Part shown: one piece after another, positions 12,001-21,600 of the stretch
Numbering within the stretch: position 1 is the first letter of the stretch
Layout of the letters: each line of letters opens with the position of its first letter
From: Simmondsia chinensis
Lineage: Eukaryota > Streptophyta > Magnoliopsida > Caryophyllales > Simmondsiaceae
Assembly (NCBI GenBank): GCA_018398585.1
Contig: JAGTTD010000005.1
Coordinates: 33,854,750-33,918,749, forward strand
DNA: 64,000 nt
Direction: 5' to 3'
Translations under genes and position numbers: made by a program
The notes under the pieces: model-generated
Told to the model about the DNA's origin: nothing
Seen by the model: only the letters and a program-made list of their open reading frames with translations
The model's database searches: none

Positions 12001-15000
12001 GAAAATTAATAAGTTGTGCATCCCCTATTGAAATTCGACTCATTAAGTTATCAAGAGTGCTTGAACTAGCCTCAATAAGCTATTGAGCCCTCAAAGAGAA
12101 CACGAACGATCCTAGTAGTTTATCAAACATTTACTTAGTTTCACACCTAAGTGGAACCATGGAGACAACTTGTAAATATTTATGTGTCATCAGAAGAGAA
12201 GAAATGATGTTTGAACCAAAGGTATGAATAATTGATGTAATTATACTGTAATATACAGAAAATATAGTACATTCATCTGTACAGTTGAAAGAAGGCTTTG
12301 TAATATCATAAAGGAAACACTTCTTTCTAATGGGATTTCTACTTCCCGAGATTGTATCATGCTTATGATATATATTGGCATTTCTACAAGAACTGGCAGG
12401 ACTTGACATCTTTTTATAGGTATTACATACTAGGTTTTAACCTAAATGCATAAATTCTAGAAATTTTATGTGCACTACTTATTTGTCAAAGAGAAGGCCA
12501 AGAGAATTTTGCCTAGTGGTCAAGCACCTCCTTTCTTGACCAAGGAACATACAGTTTAAGGCCCATCCTACACCTTGACCTTGATTTCCCTCTTCTCATA
12601 GCGCTAACACACTTTTTGAAGTGTGTCAAACACTCTTACCTAACTTAAAAGTTTGCACAGTGAAAGTATTGGACCAATTTTACCAAACATGAAGTTGTCA
12701 ATATCCAATATGATCAAACATTTAGGTTAGCTATCCCTTGCTTGAAAGGATCTCATCCCATCTTCTCATGACCAATAGGATAAGTTCAAAGCCCATCCTA
12801 GTCTTCATTTTCCTCTCTCCTAAGTGTTAACCCACTTCCTTAAACATTTGTGATAGCCTTTTCCAACTTTAAAGTTTGCACAACGAGGTTATCAGACCTA
12901 AGTTTCCAAAAATGCTATTCATAACATATAGGTAACTGTGCCTTTGGACCTAGTCACCAAGTCCGATTCAGGTATCCGCACAAAGGATTGCATGTACAAT
13001 GTTCAGTAAACCACTACTTCTGTGACGACTTATGTATTGTTGATCTTTTATTTTTGTTTAACTAGTTGTCAGTTCTTTTCCCACAGTATCAGAACTATAG
13101 GATAGCTTATTGGAACTTCATTTTACAGAAATAAAGGCTTATTCAATTACCAAGAACACAAATTTCTTGTCAAGTAATAATGTCTAGGCCAGCAACTAAA
13201 TGTGGCCAAAGCATACCTCAACAATGCATTTCAAGTTAAAATTATAGTAACTGTGAAATTTCACCATGCCTAGGCCCAACCCAAAGAATTGGCATATATA
13301 AGCTCTACATATAAGCCCAACTAATGTCCCATCCATTATTCAAACCAATTGGCATTAAATGGAGTAGTACAGTAGGCTTATATGTTGATCTCTTCTCGAA
13401 TGGGATAATTTAACTATATTTACATGTGGCATTCTCAACAGTAAAATTGAAAGGCAACTCCTCAGGTAAAATGAAAAAAGTAAACCATTGCAAACATAGT
13501 AATACTCTACCTGAAAAAGTGTGATGACATTTGCAGACGGAAAGTTATATGATGAGAGTGCAGCCTTGTTGAACATTACCAAGAGCACTGCAAGAAAGGG
13601 AATACAAGCTAGATTGTATTAAAGGGCAGCAACAAAGTGGACGAGACAACGATTATTATATTAACAAAAGCCTTTCGTAATTCCTAATCCATGAAGTATG
13701 AACAACCAAACGCACATATGTTAAGTACGGAGATTGATGGTCTCCCAAAAAACCTATTTGTGGCTTGAATTAATTAGGGTTCCATAAATAAGATGAGTCT
13801 CAAGTTCCCGGATGTTATAGTTTTAGAGGCTTATAAATAGGGTCTCTTGTGCATGTCAATGGCGGATGGAAAAGCATGGAAAGCAAATAGCAGAAGGTAA
13901 AGTGTGAGTGAAATCTTTGCTATAATACCTGTGTTCCTATAGTGAAATTATTATGCTCTCCATCCGTGGACATAGATTTCGACTAAACCACATAAATTCC
14001 GGTGTCTAATTATTTTCCCAATCCCTTCATTGTGTTTGCTATTGCAATTTAGGGTTTAGAGTTTATGGGTAGTCCCAACACATCACAATCAAATGTACAA
14101 AGGTAAATTACATATTAATACCCTAAGGTTTGGTGTATTTATTTTTCAATTCAAAAAATTCGTGAAATAATTTCTTAATGCAAAAGTTACACATATTCAA
14201 TAAAATAGTCCAAACAATAATGTGAAGGGTTATAAAACTTGCCGTTATTCTTTGTTAATCCCCACCATCCCCTAGCTATTCCCCTCATCCCACTCACTAA
14301 AGTAACATTTCTAGCAAAGAAGAGTTGGATGACAGGCCTATTTTACACCTAACACACTGCGGTTTGGACTATTTTATCAGATACATAGAACTTTTTGGAA
14401 CAAAAAATTATTTCACAAAGTTTGTGGACTAAATTATTCATACACCAAATGCTAGGGTACTAATACGTACTTTACCAATGAACAATTCCAAACAACAACA
14501 ACCCAGAGCCTCAAAGGGGCACCGGCTCAGACAGGGCCCGGAGAGAATAAGATGTACGCAATCATGCCCCTACATGATGCTGCACTGTAGAAAAGTTGTT
14601 TCTAAAGGACATCCATCCTAAAAGAACCCTATTCAAGTCAAATGGAACAAGCATGTTTAATACAAATAAGCACCACTCAAGTGAAATGAATCAGCAATTA
14701 TAAAAAACAATGAACAATTCCAAGCTAAAAAGGAAAATTCAACGCAACTTGTTAAATTTTACCAATTGGGACACATAAGGTCCACATATAAGCCCAATTA
14801 GGGTTACGTCATAAAAACCAATTGAAATGAGGTGAAATAACTTACTAGGCTTATACGTTAGTCTCTTCGGGCCTACAACTCCTACATGATATTCACATAT
14901 GTGGAGTCCTTAACACAACTAGACATTAATTGCGAAACAAATATCCTGTTTCATAACAACATAACATCCTATAATTAATGTTATTCGCAGGGAAAAAAAT

Positions 15001-15228
15001 GTTATTGAGCAACTTTATGGAAAATTATGGCTATTATCCACTTCAATTCACAAGTAACTAACATTTTTTTTTCCAGGCAATAACAACAGGCCAATCCGAT
15101 TCAATACCTGCACAGGACATGTAAGAAAGGGCAGCAAAGGCGCCACGTTTGGTCATGGCAGAGCCTTTGAAGAGCTTTTCTTCGCCTTTGGGTGGATCCG
15201 TCACCGGCAATTTCACATTCGACGCCAT
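3071..15228 (-). CDS. UGNT1: Golgi nucleotide-sugar (UDP-GlcNAc type) transporter, 10 exons
   Basis: Exons on the minus strand: 15228-15108, 13587-13511, 11174-11013, 10895-10762, 9330-9200, 9113-9069, 8966-8869, 6058-5951, 3539-3483, 3145-3071. All introns are GT-AG and phases join without a break (1008 nt, 335 residues). The protein is a multi-pass member of the drug/metabolite transporter superfamily (TPT-type NST). It has a short cytosolic start, FKGSAMTKRG at 20-29, FNKAALSS in the first membrane segment, VRGVNVPMYTTLRR at 127-140 and GNLKDLFTIGLGW at 289-301. These blocks and the length match Arabidopsis UGNT1 (AT4G32272), known to move UDP-N-acetylglucosamine into the Golgi for glycan and sphingolipid glycosylation. 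The ATG is the first in frame and sits directly after a GA repeat in the leader. Introns are large (up to 2.8 kb) and carry a solo LTR, SINEs and MITEs. Substrate is inferred from homology only; another UDP-sugar is possible. Confidence 0.93.
3799..4027. mobile_element. MITE with GGCCTATTTGGCCAAG ends
   Basis: Terminal inverted repeats GGGCCTATTTGGCCAAGTT and AACTTGGCCAAACAAAACCC are bordered by TTAA on both sides, a TAA/TTAA-type target as in Tourist (PIF/Harbinger) MITEs. It lies in the intron between exons 8 and 9 of the transporter gene. A second copy is at 7005-7283. Confidence 0.6.
4281..4521 (-). mobile_element. 5S-rRNA-headed SINE, near full length
   Basis: On the plus strand it starts with a short CAA-rich tail (reverse complement of the TTG tail), then the TS-like body (CCCGCCTAAGCGGGGTCTGG, GAGAGGCTGTTTCCG), then antisense 5S rRNA from about 4420 to 4520 (CCCAGGAGGTCACCCATCC, GGGATCCAGTGCATTAGTGC). 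It is the copy that preserves the most of the 5' end of 5S. It lies in the intron between exons 8 and 9 of the transporter. Confidence 0.8.
4795..5190. repeat. GAGCTCGAG-rich dispersed repeat, copy 1
   Basis: A stretch dominated by degenerate GAGCC/GAGCTCGAG words, bordered by AGGGGAGTAACGAG on the left and ATACATCCCC on the right. Better copies end in GGGTGTAAA and its reverse complement, so this is probably a non-coding DNA transposon family. Other copies: about 11310-12130, 34492-34952, 47075-47640, 49300-49700, 53080-53460 and 55640-55932. Confidence 0.5.
5622..5850. mobile_element. MITE, same family as 2695-2860
   Basis: The left end GGGCCAGTTTAGTATCG pairs imperfectly with TTGATGCCAAACAAGCG on the right. 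The interior shares GGTTTTT, TTCTTATTTTT and AAATTAGGAAAAAATTG words with the copies at 2695-2860 and about 6310-6475. It lies in a transporter intron. Confidence 0.45.
7005..7283. mobile_element. MITE, same family as 3799-4027
   Basis: The left end GGACCTATTTCGCCAAGTTT and the right end GCTTGGCCAAACAGACCC form imperfect inverted repeats matching those of the copy at 3799. The interior shares the AAAGCAGAAGCAGAAGC type of purine-rich sequence. It lies in the intron between exons 7 and 8 of the transporter. Confidence 0.5.
8201..8312 (-). mobile_element. SINE tail fragment (5S-headed family), head missing
   Basis: ACAACAACCCAGTGCC followed by a diverged TS-like body (GGTCGGGGGGTG, GTACCCCTATAGGGTG, AGGTTGTGTCCG). 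The sequence stops where the 5S head would begin, as in a 5'-truncated retroposed copy. It lies in a transporter intron. Confidence 0.65.
9631..9658. repeat. 28-base poly(C) run
   Basis: An uninterrupted run of 28 C in the intron between exons 4 and 5 of the transporter, followed by an unusually GC-rich string (CGCGGGGGCGCACGCGTGCC). One of five such runs in the window; see the matching finding. Confidence 0.9.
10351..10425 (-). mobile_element. tRNA-derived mini-SINE with target duplication
   Basis: On the minus strand it begins GGCTAGCAAGGTTGAGG (A-box-like) and contains GGTTCAAATCC (B box), then ends in CTGAAAAAGGAAG. It is bordered by a 16-bp direct repeat with one mismatch: CCTTAATTGTTGAACA on the left (10335-10350) and CCTTAATTGTGGAACA on the right (10426-10441). 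At about 75 bp it is little more than a tRNA head and a tail. It will not fold as a good tRNA, so it is not called as a tRNA gene. Confidence 0.55.
11310..12130. repeat. GAGCTCGAG-rich dispersed repeat, copy 2, split by a solo LTR
   Basis: Degenerate GAGC/AAGCTC-rich sequence (for example CTCAACGAGCTCGAG) on both sides of the solo LTR at 11468-11839. The two halves read continuously once the LTR and one target duplication are removed, so the LTR came later. Confidence 0.5.
11468..11839 (+). mobile_element. Solo LTR, 372 bp
   Basis: It begins TGTTATGATTG and ends TTCATAACA, the TG...CA inverted ends of an LTR, and is bordered by a perfect 5-bp target duplication TTAGT (11463-11467 and 11840-11844). 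There is no internal region, so it is a solo LTR left by LTR-LTR recombination. It lies in intron 2 of the transporter gene. The right part is CT-rich, typical of an R/U5 leader, which suggests plus orientation. Confidence 0.8.
12500..12930 (+). repeat. Two diverged tandem copies of a tRNA-headed repeat
   Basis: The first copy starts GCCTAGTGGTCAAGCACC, close to the A box of plant tRNA-derived SINEs. Both copies (about 12550-12680 and 12765-12920) share GCCCATCCTA, a CCTCT-CTC block, a CTAA(G/C)-ACC-ACTT block and AAAGTTTGCACA. They lie head to tail about 210 bp apart in intron 2 of the transporter. No RNA fold was tested. Confidence 0.45.
13251..13440. repeat. Dispersed repeat with CTGTGAAATTTCACC start, copy 1
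   Basis: It shares CTGTGAAATTTCACC, AATTGGCATAT, AGGCTTATAT and TTTAACTATA words in the same order with 57035-57210, and in weaker form with 14750-14935. The origin is unknown (MITE or solo LTR). It ends about 70 bp downstream (gene sense) of exon 2 of the transporter. Confidence 0.5.
14102..14476. mobile_element. MITE with long inverted ends, about 40 bp
   Basis: The left end GGTAAATTACATATTAATAC continues into CCCTAAGGTTTGGTGTAT. The right end, read on the other strand, is GGTAAAGTACGTATTAGTAC then CCCTAGCATTTGGTGTAT. The interior includes ATTTCACAAA/TTCGTGAAATAATTT inverted segments and no coding sequence. It lies in intron 1 of the transporter. Confidence 0.65.
14490..14605 (-). mobile_element. 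SINE tail fragment (5S-headed family), degenerate
   Basis: AACAACAACAACCCAGAGCC followed by a diverged TS-like body (GGCCCGGAGAGAATAAGATG, TACGCAATCATGCCCCTAC). No 5S head is left. It lies in intron 1 of the transporter, just right of the MITE at 14102-14476. Confidence 0.55.
14750..14935. repeat. Dispersed repeat, diverged copy 2 of the 13251 family
   Basis: It shares CACATATAAGCCCAA, ACCAATTG and TAGGCTTATA-GTT-TCTCTTC with 13251-13440. It lies in intron 1 of the transporter. Confidence 0.45.
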
Positions 15229-15250
15229 CTCTCTCTCTCTCTCTCTCTCT
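15229..15250 (-). promoter_or_regulatory. GA/CT microsatellite in the transporter leader
   Basis: Eleven CT units on the plus strand, read as (GA)n directly upstream of the start ATG on the minus strand. GA repeats in plant leaders are known binding sites for BBR/BPC factors; a regulatory role here is inferred only. Confidence 0.5.
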
Positions 15251-15516
15251 GTGAATGTGTGGGTTTTGAATTATGATCAAGTTCAAACTTCAGCGGTTAT
15301 GGATTTGCAAATTGGAGCAGACGCCAAGTCAAGGTCGTCCATGGCGGCGGATCAACGAAGTCGGGCGAGCGAACTCATCGCGCGACTCGGTCCATTTGGG
15401 GGGAGAGAGAGAGAGAGTGAGAGATGGGCTACCATGGCACCGATAGACCAAATGTAATCTAGGTTTTGTTTGGCCTTGCTTCTGGGCCAGGTGAAAAAAC
15501 CAAAAAAAAAAAAATA

Positions 15517-15548
<32 letters not shown>

Positions 15549-15582
15549 TTAATAAATTAGATATTGGTATCTTGAGATTCAG

Positions 15583-15727
15583 CATCTTGCCAACCCTATA
15601 AAGTCAGGAGTTCTCGAAAATAGCCTCTCGATAGAGTTACACCCTGAAGGAGTAAGGCTGCGTATATCCACTCCTCCCAGACTCCGCTTATGCGGGAGCC
15701 CTTGAGGCATTGGATCGGTTGATGTTG
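15583..15727 (+). mobile_element. 5'-truncated SINE of the 5S-headed family
   Basis: Only the TS-like body remains: GTTCTCG..AAATAGCCTCTC, AAGGCTGCGTATATCC, GCGGGAGCCCTTGAGGCA, ending GATGTTG with the TTG tail. A perfect 11-bp target duplication TTGAGATTCAG borders it (15572-15582 and 15728-15738). It sits about 350 bp upstream of the transporter start codon. Confidence 0.8.
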
Positions 15728-15739
15728 TTGAGATTCAGT

Positions 15740-18043
15740 GTATTAAATTTTTAATTTATAAACTTTATAAATTAATTGTAGTTTAAAATTTTTGTATATT
15801 TAATAAAATAATCTTAAGATTGGATACAACTTCAAACAATCGCTTAAGACCTCCAAATTTTAGTACTAACAAAGGCTAAGGATGCACACGAAAGATGAAT
15901 GGAGGAGCCGATAAATAGTAGTGTTGGTTCAGTGTAGTCAAGTTTTTATGTCTGTAGGGGCTCCAGCCCCCAAATTTAGGAAATTTTAATTTTTAAAGTA
16001 TCAATTATTAATATTAATAAATTTTATAATTAAAATTTATATAATTTGTTTTATTATTATTACATTATTTGAAAAAATGTTATTATGTGTGAAAGGGCAT
16101 AATTAAAACTTTTGTTTGGAGCCTAATAATAGGACAGCCCTTCTAATCCCTGCGATAATGGGTTGGAAAAGTTATATCATCCTTATTATTGTAAGGTATT
16201 AGTATTTTTATGCAAAAAATTTTGGATTTTGGAAGAAAGTTTCACCTAATTTTGGATTAAATTGCGCACGTGCGTTTGTGTGTATATATATATGTATGTA
16301 TATTATCATAATTATATATTAAATTTTTTTTTTTTTGGTAAAGATATCTGGCGAATTCCAACTACATTGAGCAAATTTTGGGTTATTAGGCTATTGAAAT
16401 AATATCCATGTCAGTATTTTTAGAGGAAAATATATTAGATTTTGACTGAACGTATGTATAATAAAATTTTTAAATGTCAAATTCTCTTACTATAAAATCT
16501 AACTATAATATATAATTTAACAGTTCCTCCTTCTTCTTCTTTTAAGCCTCAGATAACCACACCTCAAAAATCAAGAATAAATAATTTAAAATTTTTTTAA
16601 AAAGCTAATAAAAGAGATTAAATATAAATCATAATAAAATAAATATATTAAAAATTTTATCACTAATAGTATTTAAATACTTAATCATTAATCACTATAT
16701 TTATAAAATCTTGAACCATATTCAATATTAAATTTTAAAATTCTTCCATCCACCTCTCCAACCCATGAAAATCATTATTCACAAAAAATCTAAAAATACT
16801 GCAATTCTTCAATCTGTCTTCAAACTTGAAAGACATTGAAACGCCTCTAAGACAATAAATTTAAGCAAAAAATATAAGTTTAATATCAATCTTAAATGTA
16901 CGAATCTTTACATGTTTCTCTTCCATATAAAAGAATGAAATCATTAGCAAAATTAAGATTAAAATTATTTGGTAGGAAAACAGAAAGATTATGATTTTTT
17001 AATACAAAAAAGTGAGAAAAGAGAGGAGACACATTAATTAAGAGACTTAAATACTCAATTAATTATAATTTTTTTGTAATGCTATTTTCTTTTTACTTTT
17101 ACTTTGTAATTTTTACTTAATTATCAATTTTAACAGCACTTTAGCATAAAAAATGATAGATCTAAGCTGATGAAGAATTATAAGAGTTTCGCAAGTTTGG
17201 CGCTTGTAGGTTTGATGGCTCTGCTTTAATCACGTTTTAATTAATTTATTTTTATGGTCATGTTGATTAATTTTGTTTTTAGGATTATTTGAGTTCCATT
17301 ATGACATTGATTAAATATGTCCAAGTTGAATTTTAACATGCAGAGAAATTCATATACAAGGTAACTATTGGAGGACATTGGAGATATAGGAGGAGAAAGA
17401 AGCACCACTATTGTAGATTGAAAAAGTTTTGGGGTCTTAAGTCAGGATAAAGGTTTGGAAAATTTTAAAATGTACTAAACTTATTTATCTATTTTTCAAT
17501 TAAAATTTATATTAATTTTAAAAGTACTTTAACCTAATCTAATAATTATTAAAATTGCAATCCCCTCCCTCTTCTTCCTTATATGCAAATCTAAATAAGA
17601 AAAAATGCTATGGAATAAAATAAAATAAAATAAAAAAGAAATTGTTAAAAAGATCATGGTAGTCAAAAAGCACAAAAAACTTTTTAAAAAAGTTATTAAA
17701 AAATAAAAAAAACATAAATAAAATTGTTAAAAAGACTATAGTTGTAGCAAAAAACAACTAAAAACCTTTAAAATAAATTGTTAAAAAATAAGAAAACCTA
17801 TAAAATAAATTATTAAAAAAGGTCGTAAAAACATATTACTAAAAATTTTTAGAAGAAATTATCACAAAAAAAGCTTCTCAAATATATTTAAAAAATAAAA
17901 ATATTAAAATTATAAAGTATTTAAAATATTAAAACCAAACTATTATTAAATATTTAAAAAGCTCTCAAAAATATTTAAAAAAACTAAGATATTATAAATC
18001 TATAAAAATAATCATAACAAAAAGTATTGAAACAAAGGGTTTC
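15740..18043. other. AT-rich intergenic stretch, no gene seen
   Basis: Highly AT-rich, with many AAATATTTAAA-like words and no recognisable coding exons or transposon ends. From about 17600 it is a simple A-rich tract with AAAAAGTTATTAAAAA-like repeats, into which LINE-1 inserted; the same A-rich type resumes after 26404. Confidence 0.5.
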
Positions 18044-18159
18044 AAAAGATATTTGCAAAAACGAGCCTTGCCTAAGGAGCTTTTGTTCGTGGTAGATTTA
18101 TGTTTGATCACATTCTCTTGGGCTAAGAGATCATCAAGCACTATAATAGAAAAAAAAAG

Positions 18160-18314
18160 TGTTAGAGTATATTTATATAGTGAGTTATATTTGTATATGA
18201 ATCAAGCCTAATGGGCTTTCCATATCTGTAATTAATATTCTATGTAAACATTATAAATATACGAGGGCTCATATTCTAGGAGTACCAATTATTTCCCATG
18301 CTTACGTTTCTACA
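18160..18314 (+). repeat. 5' LTR of Copia-1
   Basis: TG...CA ends; 155 bp. Contains TATAAATATACGAG near the 3' part, a possible core promoter. Confidence 0.92.
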
Positions 18315-18534
18315 TGGTATCAGAGCCTTGATGACCAATAGGTCAGGAGTTCGAATCTCAACATCTCCCACTTTCAATATAAAATAATTAAGCACAAGAT
18401 ATGAGGTGGGCTTGTGCATTGTCCACGCTTCAAGCCCAAATGGGCATTTGCGTGAGGGCGCATGTTAGATTATAAAACCAATCCTGGGCCTTCACCCATC
18501 AGCTTAAGCTTTTGGGATAGATGGTTCCTTGACA
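18315..18534 (+). mobile_element. TRIM-derived interior and LTR inside the Copia-1 leader
   Basis: After the Copia primer-binding site come CAGGAGTTCGAATCTCAA, CTCCCACTTTCAATATAA, GAGCACAAG-like ATTAAGCACAAGATATGAGG, GGGCATTTGCGTGAGGGCGCA, then a 72-bp LTR-like block (18463-18534) from TGTTAGATTATAAAACC to CCTTGACA. A second primer-binding site TGGTATCAAAGC follows at 18535-18546. The same parts in the same order form the free TRIM at 42160-42452, whose LTRs are also 72 bp. Confidence 0.7.
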
Positions 18535-18658
18535 TGGTATCAAAGCTAACCCTAGCTCTCTCGTAAAAATAAGGCAAACCCTAGCCGTTTTTCCTAAACC
18601 CTAGTCTCTTACTGGCTGCCGCCACCCCTCTCTCGTCGTCTCCTTCTTCCTCCGTCCA

Positions 18659-21600
18659 ATGGCCAAAGCAAACTCTTCCACTACCGCCTCTCACGACACC
18701 GTGCTGCCTTTCTCCTCCGGCGGCCCGAATTCCCCAAATCTCCCCATGCCGTTCAGTATCTCCAACATTCGACAACATATTTCTTCAACTTTAGATCTCA
18801 ATGATCCGTCTACATATCTCGTTTGGCGTCGATCCTTTCTTTCTGCCTATCGTGGATATGCTGTGGATAATCACCTAGATGGCACCTCCTCTCTACCACC
18901 TGCATCAGATCCTCATTATCACTATTGGAGACAGGTTGATAACCTTTTGATTTCCTGGATACTAGGTATTATCTCTCCCAATCTCACTAATGCTGTGTGT
19001 GGCACTGACGATGACGTCACGGCTGCGACCCTTTAGGGGTCTATCACCCGGCTTTTTACTGATTTTGCACAATCCCGTCAACCGCAATTTAAACGTGAAT
19101 TAACTAATAAAAAGAAAGGCAATCTCTCCATGTTAGCCTATCTCACCAAAATTAAATCCCTGGCTGATAACCTAAAATCTGTTAATGCCTCCATCACTGA
19201 TGTTGATATGGTTTTAGCCGCTGTAGACGGTCTTTCTGAGGAAAAGATTTTGGTGCTGTGTGTACATCTATTACGTCTCGTGCTCCCTTTCCATCATTTA
19301 TTGAGGCTTGGTCCATGTTGATGAACAAAGAATCTCGGATTAAGAATACCAATACAAGTAATCAATCCGTTTTCCTTGCAACAGGTACACCATCGGTTCC
19401 ACAGCCGCCTTCTCCTGCGGTCCCTGCTATGCCAGCCGTGCCGGCACCACTGCAGCAGGCTCCAGCCGAACAGGGAGCAGCTCTTCATGCTCACCAACAG
19501 CAACCTGGTTATGGGAACACGTATGGTAATGGTCACGGTAATGGCCGTGGTCGTGTGAGGCCGTGGCAATGGTCTTGGTCGGGGTAAAAACAATCGTGGC
19601 TCTGCAAATCCGTGGATGCCGAATATGTGAGCTCCGAATTTCAGGGGAATGCCGTACATGCCGTTTATACTGCAGTTCAACATGCCATATCGACCTCCCT
19701 CCTTTGGTTCTGGTCCCTCGGGTGGTAATGTCTCTAACACACAATTTCATCCTGCAAATAATGTTTATACCACTGGCTATGGCTTCTATCCAGGTTTTGA
19801 TGCGAGTCAGCACTCTCCACAACCTTATTCCACCCCTACCCTTGACCCTTCTTGGGTCATGGATAGTGGGGCCTCCTCCCACATGACTAACAATCCAGGC
19901 ATCCTAACGTCTTTGTCTCCATATACTAGGTCTGATAAAATTTTAGTTGGTAATGGTGCTTGCCTTCCTATTGCTGGTACTGGATCATGTTTCATATCCA
20001 CTCCTGTAGGTCGATTTGTTCTAAATAACGTTCTTTTTGTTCCTGGTCTCTCCAAAAATTTACTTTATGTTTGTCAATTTTGTTCAGATAACAATTGTCT
20101 TCTCGAATTTGACTGTTTTGGTTTTTCTGTCAAGGATCCTAAACTGAAGTCAACCATCATCCGCTGTGCCAGTCCGGGACCTCTCTTTACAGTACCAGGA
20201 TCACCACCCCTCACTACATCGTTCGTCGCTTCCCGAGTCTCCTTTTCTCTGTGGCACCGTCGCTTAGGCCATCCAGGAGAGCCAGTTTTGACATCATTAG
20301 CTAAGCATAAATTTATTTCCTGTTCCAGTCCTATAGAGTCCAGTTTGTGTCATGCTTGTTAATTAGGCAAGCATAGTCGTTTACCTTTTCAGAAGTCTGT
20401 TTCTAGTACTACGCGTCCCTTTGACATTATTCATTCTGATGTATGGACATCGCCTGTCCTTAGTTTCAGTGGTTATAAATATTATTTGTTAATTTTTGAT
20501 GATTATTCTCATTTTGTGTGGATTTACCCGATGCGCTCAAAATCCGATGTGTTTGATTTATTTCTCCAATTTCGGGCGCTTATATTAAACCAATTTGGTA
20601 TGGAAGTCAAACATTTTCAGTGTGATAATGGGACTGAATATATTAACCGTGATTTTAATGCACTTTTGTACAATGAGGGATACTCGGGTCTCGTGTCCTC
20701 ACACATCCCAACAAAATGGGAAAGCTGAACGTATGCACCGAACTATTGGAAATATGATGCGCTCTCTCCTATTTCAAGCTTGTATGCCTCTGGATTATTG
20801 GGTTGAGGCCGTTTTGGCTGCTACTCATATTATCAATTTATTACCCTCCACTGCTATTAAGAAAAAGATCCCATATCAACGTTTACATAAACAAAAGGTT
20901 CATTATGATCACCTTCGTGTCTTTGGATGTGCCTGCTATCCTAATTTGATTGCTACTGTTCCACATAAACTTGCACCTCGGTCTACTTTAAGTATTTTTT
21001 TGGGGTATCCGCCGAATCACGAGGGGTATAAATGTTTAGATCTTTCCACTAACAAAGTCATTATTTCGAGACACGTTGTGTTTGATGAAACAGATTTTTC
21101 TTTTGCTCGGTTGGGTAATTTTTCTCAAGAAACGATGACTCGTCTTCATCAGGTGTTCTCATCATCTCTTGCTTCTTCCCCTTTCACCGGTACAGCTCTG
21201 GTTCCGCCCGCCCCCCCAGCTTCGCTTGCTTCCGCACCAGCTTTCGGAATTTCTACAGCTACGACCCCGTCCGAGGCTTCACCAGACCGTGACCAGCTGC
21301 CTGGTTCGCCACCGGTGCCCGCCGTCCCCACTATACCGTGCCCGGCCCAGGGTGATTCCCGATCCCTTCATCCTATGGTCACCCATTCTAGAGCTGGTAT
21401 TGTGAAACATCTTCTTAAACCTTCTATGATTGCTCATTCTATGTTGCCTGAGGTTCCCTTCTCCTATAAGCAGGCACTTACAGATCCAAATTGGAATGAC
21501 GCAATGCTGGATGAATATAATGCTCTTATTTGCAATCATACATGGGATCTTGTTCCTCCCCCTGCTCATGGCAACATTGTTGGTTCTAAATGGGTTTATC

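Noticed and set aside
15149..15457. Plus-strand open frame opposite the transporter's first exon
   Set aside because: It overlaps exon 1 and leader on the other strand; the minus-strand exon has full homology and correct splicing.
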